Of a stretch of 7,433 nt of DNA, positions 7,203-7,433 are shown piece after piece (position 1 is the first letter of the stretch; each line of letters opens with the position of its first letter). The position numbers were made by a program, and so were the translations under genes. This stretch comes from Arenicella sp. (lineage in GTDB: Bacteria > Pseudomonadota > Gammaproteobacteria > Arenicellales > Arenicellaceae). The notes below the pieces were generated by a model. The model searched no databases and was not told where the DNA came from. It saw only the letters and a program-made list of their open reading frames with translations. The stretch is from contig JALZWI010000034.1 in NCBI GenBank assembly GCA_023299895.1, forward strand, positions 1-7,433. The letters are read 5' to 3'.

Positions 7203-7243
7203 ATAATGACTTAAAATGTTTTGCCTCATTTTAAGTCATTATT
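7202..7243. terminator. Perfect 17-bp inverted repeat, probable shared terminator of two convergent genes
   Basis: The arms at 7202-7218 (AATAATGACTTAAAATG) and 7227-7243 (CATTTTAAGTCATTATT) are exact reverse complements with an eight-base loop, TTTTGCCT. The left arm starts on the last base of the pgi stop codon. The location between convergent pgi and a tonB-like gene fits a bidirectional terminator. However, the stem is AT-rich and neither side has an immediate T run; the nearest on the plus strand is six T at 7257-7262. It could instead be an mRNA 3'-end stabiliser or a protein binding site. Confidence 0.55.
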
Positions 7244-7256
7244 GAGATCGGCCTGA

Positions 7257-7280
7257 TTTTTTGATGTATTGATCAAAAAA
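7257..7280. repeat. Small 9-bp inverted repeat near the minus-strand gene end
   Basis: TTTTTTGAT (7257-7265) and ATCAAAAAA (7272-7280) are perfect reverse complements with a six-base loop. The polarity, T run first and A run last, is the same on both strands, opposite to a normal intrinsic terminator. It lies nine bases beyond the stop of the minus-strand TonB-like gene. The T run may help end plus-strand transcripts after the larger inverted repeat. Probably a minor structure. Confidence 0.35.
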
Positions 7281-7289
7281 CTTATGTGC

Positions 7290-7433
7290 TTACTCTAATC
7301 TGAATTGTAGTTTGGTAGCGTCAACAACACTCTCTACTGGTAGCTTAGTCTGATCATTCATCGCTGGCGAGAAACGCCATTTTTTAACAGCATTAAGAGC
7401 GGCTGTATCGAATACATCTTCCGGTTCTGATTC
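7290..7433 (-). CDS. Second TonB-like energy transducer, C-terminal end (5' part beyond window edge)
   Basis: Reading the minus strand from the last base of the window gives 47 residues ending at a TAA (7290-7292 on the plus strand). The sequence contains DTAALNAVKKWRFSPA, then KLPVESVV and a terminal TKLQFRLE. This is the ending of a TonB C-terminal domain: the A-A-x-x-A-V-x-x-W-x-F-x-P-A helix-strand segment, a P-V turn and a final L-x-F-x-L-E strand. It differs clearly from the TonB end at the left edge, which has KAALKYKYKPR and a Gly-Gly-Cys tail, so it is not a recent copy. Its start, membrane anchor and any extra domains lie outside the window. No exbB or exbD is visible beside it, so it may be a solo TonB that uses channels made elsewhere. 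It converges on pgi with 87 bp between the two stop codons. Confidence 0.82.
   Translation of the reverse strand, partial: ESEPEDVFDTAALNAVKKWRFSPAMNDQTKLPVESVVDATKLQFRLE

Overview
The window looks like ordinary chromosomal DNA from an AT-rich, free-living gammaproteobacterium, probably marine. The reasons are a TonB cluster of the Vibrio/Shewanella 'TonB2' type (TonB, TPR protein, DUF3450 protein, TtpC-like long ExbB, ExbD) and a GAPDH and glucose-6-phosphate isomerase that resemble those of non-enteric gammaproteobacteria. No insertion sequence, tRNA, rRNA, CRISPR array or phage gene is visible. The genus cannot be fixed from the sequence alone.

Layout: (1) 1-4391, plus strand, is an envelope energy-transduction cluster. 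It starts with the 3' end of a tonB gene, then a secreted TPR protein, a secreted DUF3450 coiled-coil protein, a long ExbB-family protein with a signal peptide and periplasmic coiled coil (TtpC-like), and ExbD. It ends at a clear intrinsic terminator (4446-4474). A 12-bp perfect inverted repeat sits between the TPR and DUF3450 genes and may divide the cluster into two blocks. (2) 4392-4553 holds that terminator, then a probable promoter region with two direct TCAGGGCT repeats. (3) 4554-7202, plus strand, is a two-gene gap-pgi unit for central carbon metabolism. (4) 7203-7289 is a convergent intergenic region with a perfect 17-bp inverted repeat. (5) 7290-7433, minus strand, is the 3' end of a second, different TonB-like gene that enters from the right edge.

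How the genes work together: the ExbB-type channel and ExbD should use the proton gradient across the inner membrane to energise TonB, which spans the periplasm and drives outer-membrane TonB-dependent receptors. The TPR and DUF3450 proteins are exported accessory partners. gap and pgi act in glycolysis/gluconeogenesis and probably form a separate transcription unit with no evident functional link to the TonB genes.

Nothing here is a clearly new system. The most interesting points are the layout of the TonB cluster (no separate short ExbB in view, with the TtpC-like protein directly before ExbD), a Glu-to-Gln change at the ExbB transmembrane-3 position that matters in E. coli, and a second TonB end converging on the metabolic operon.
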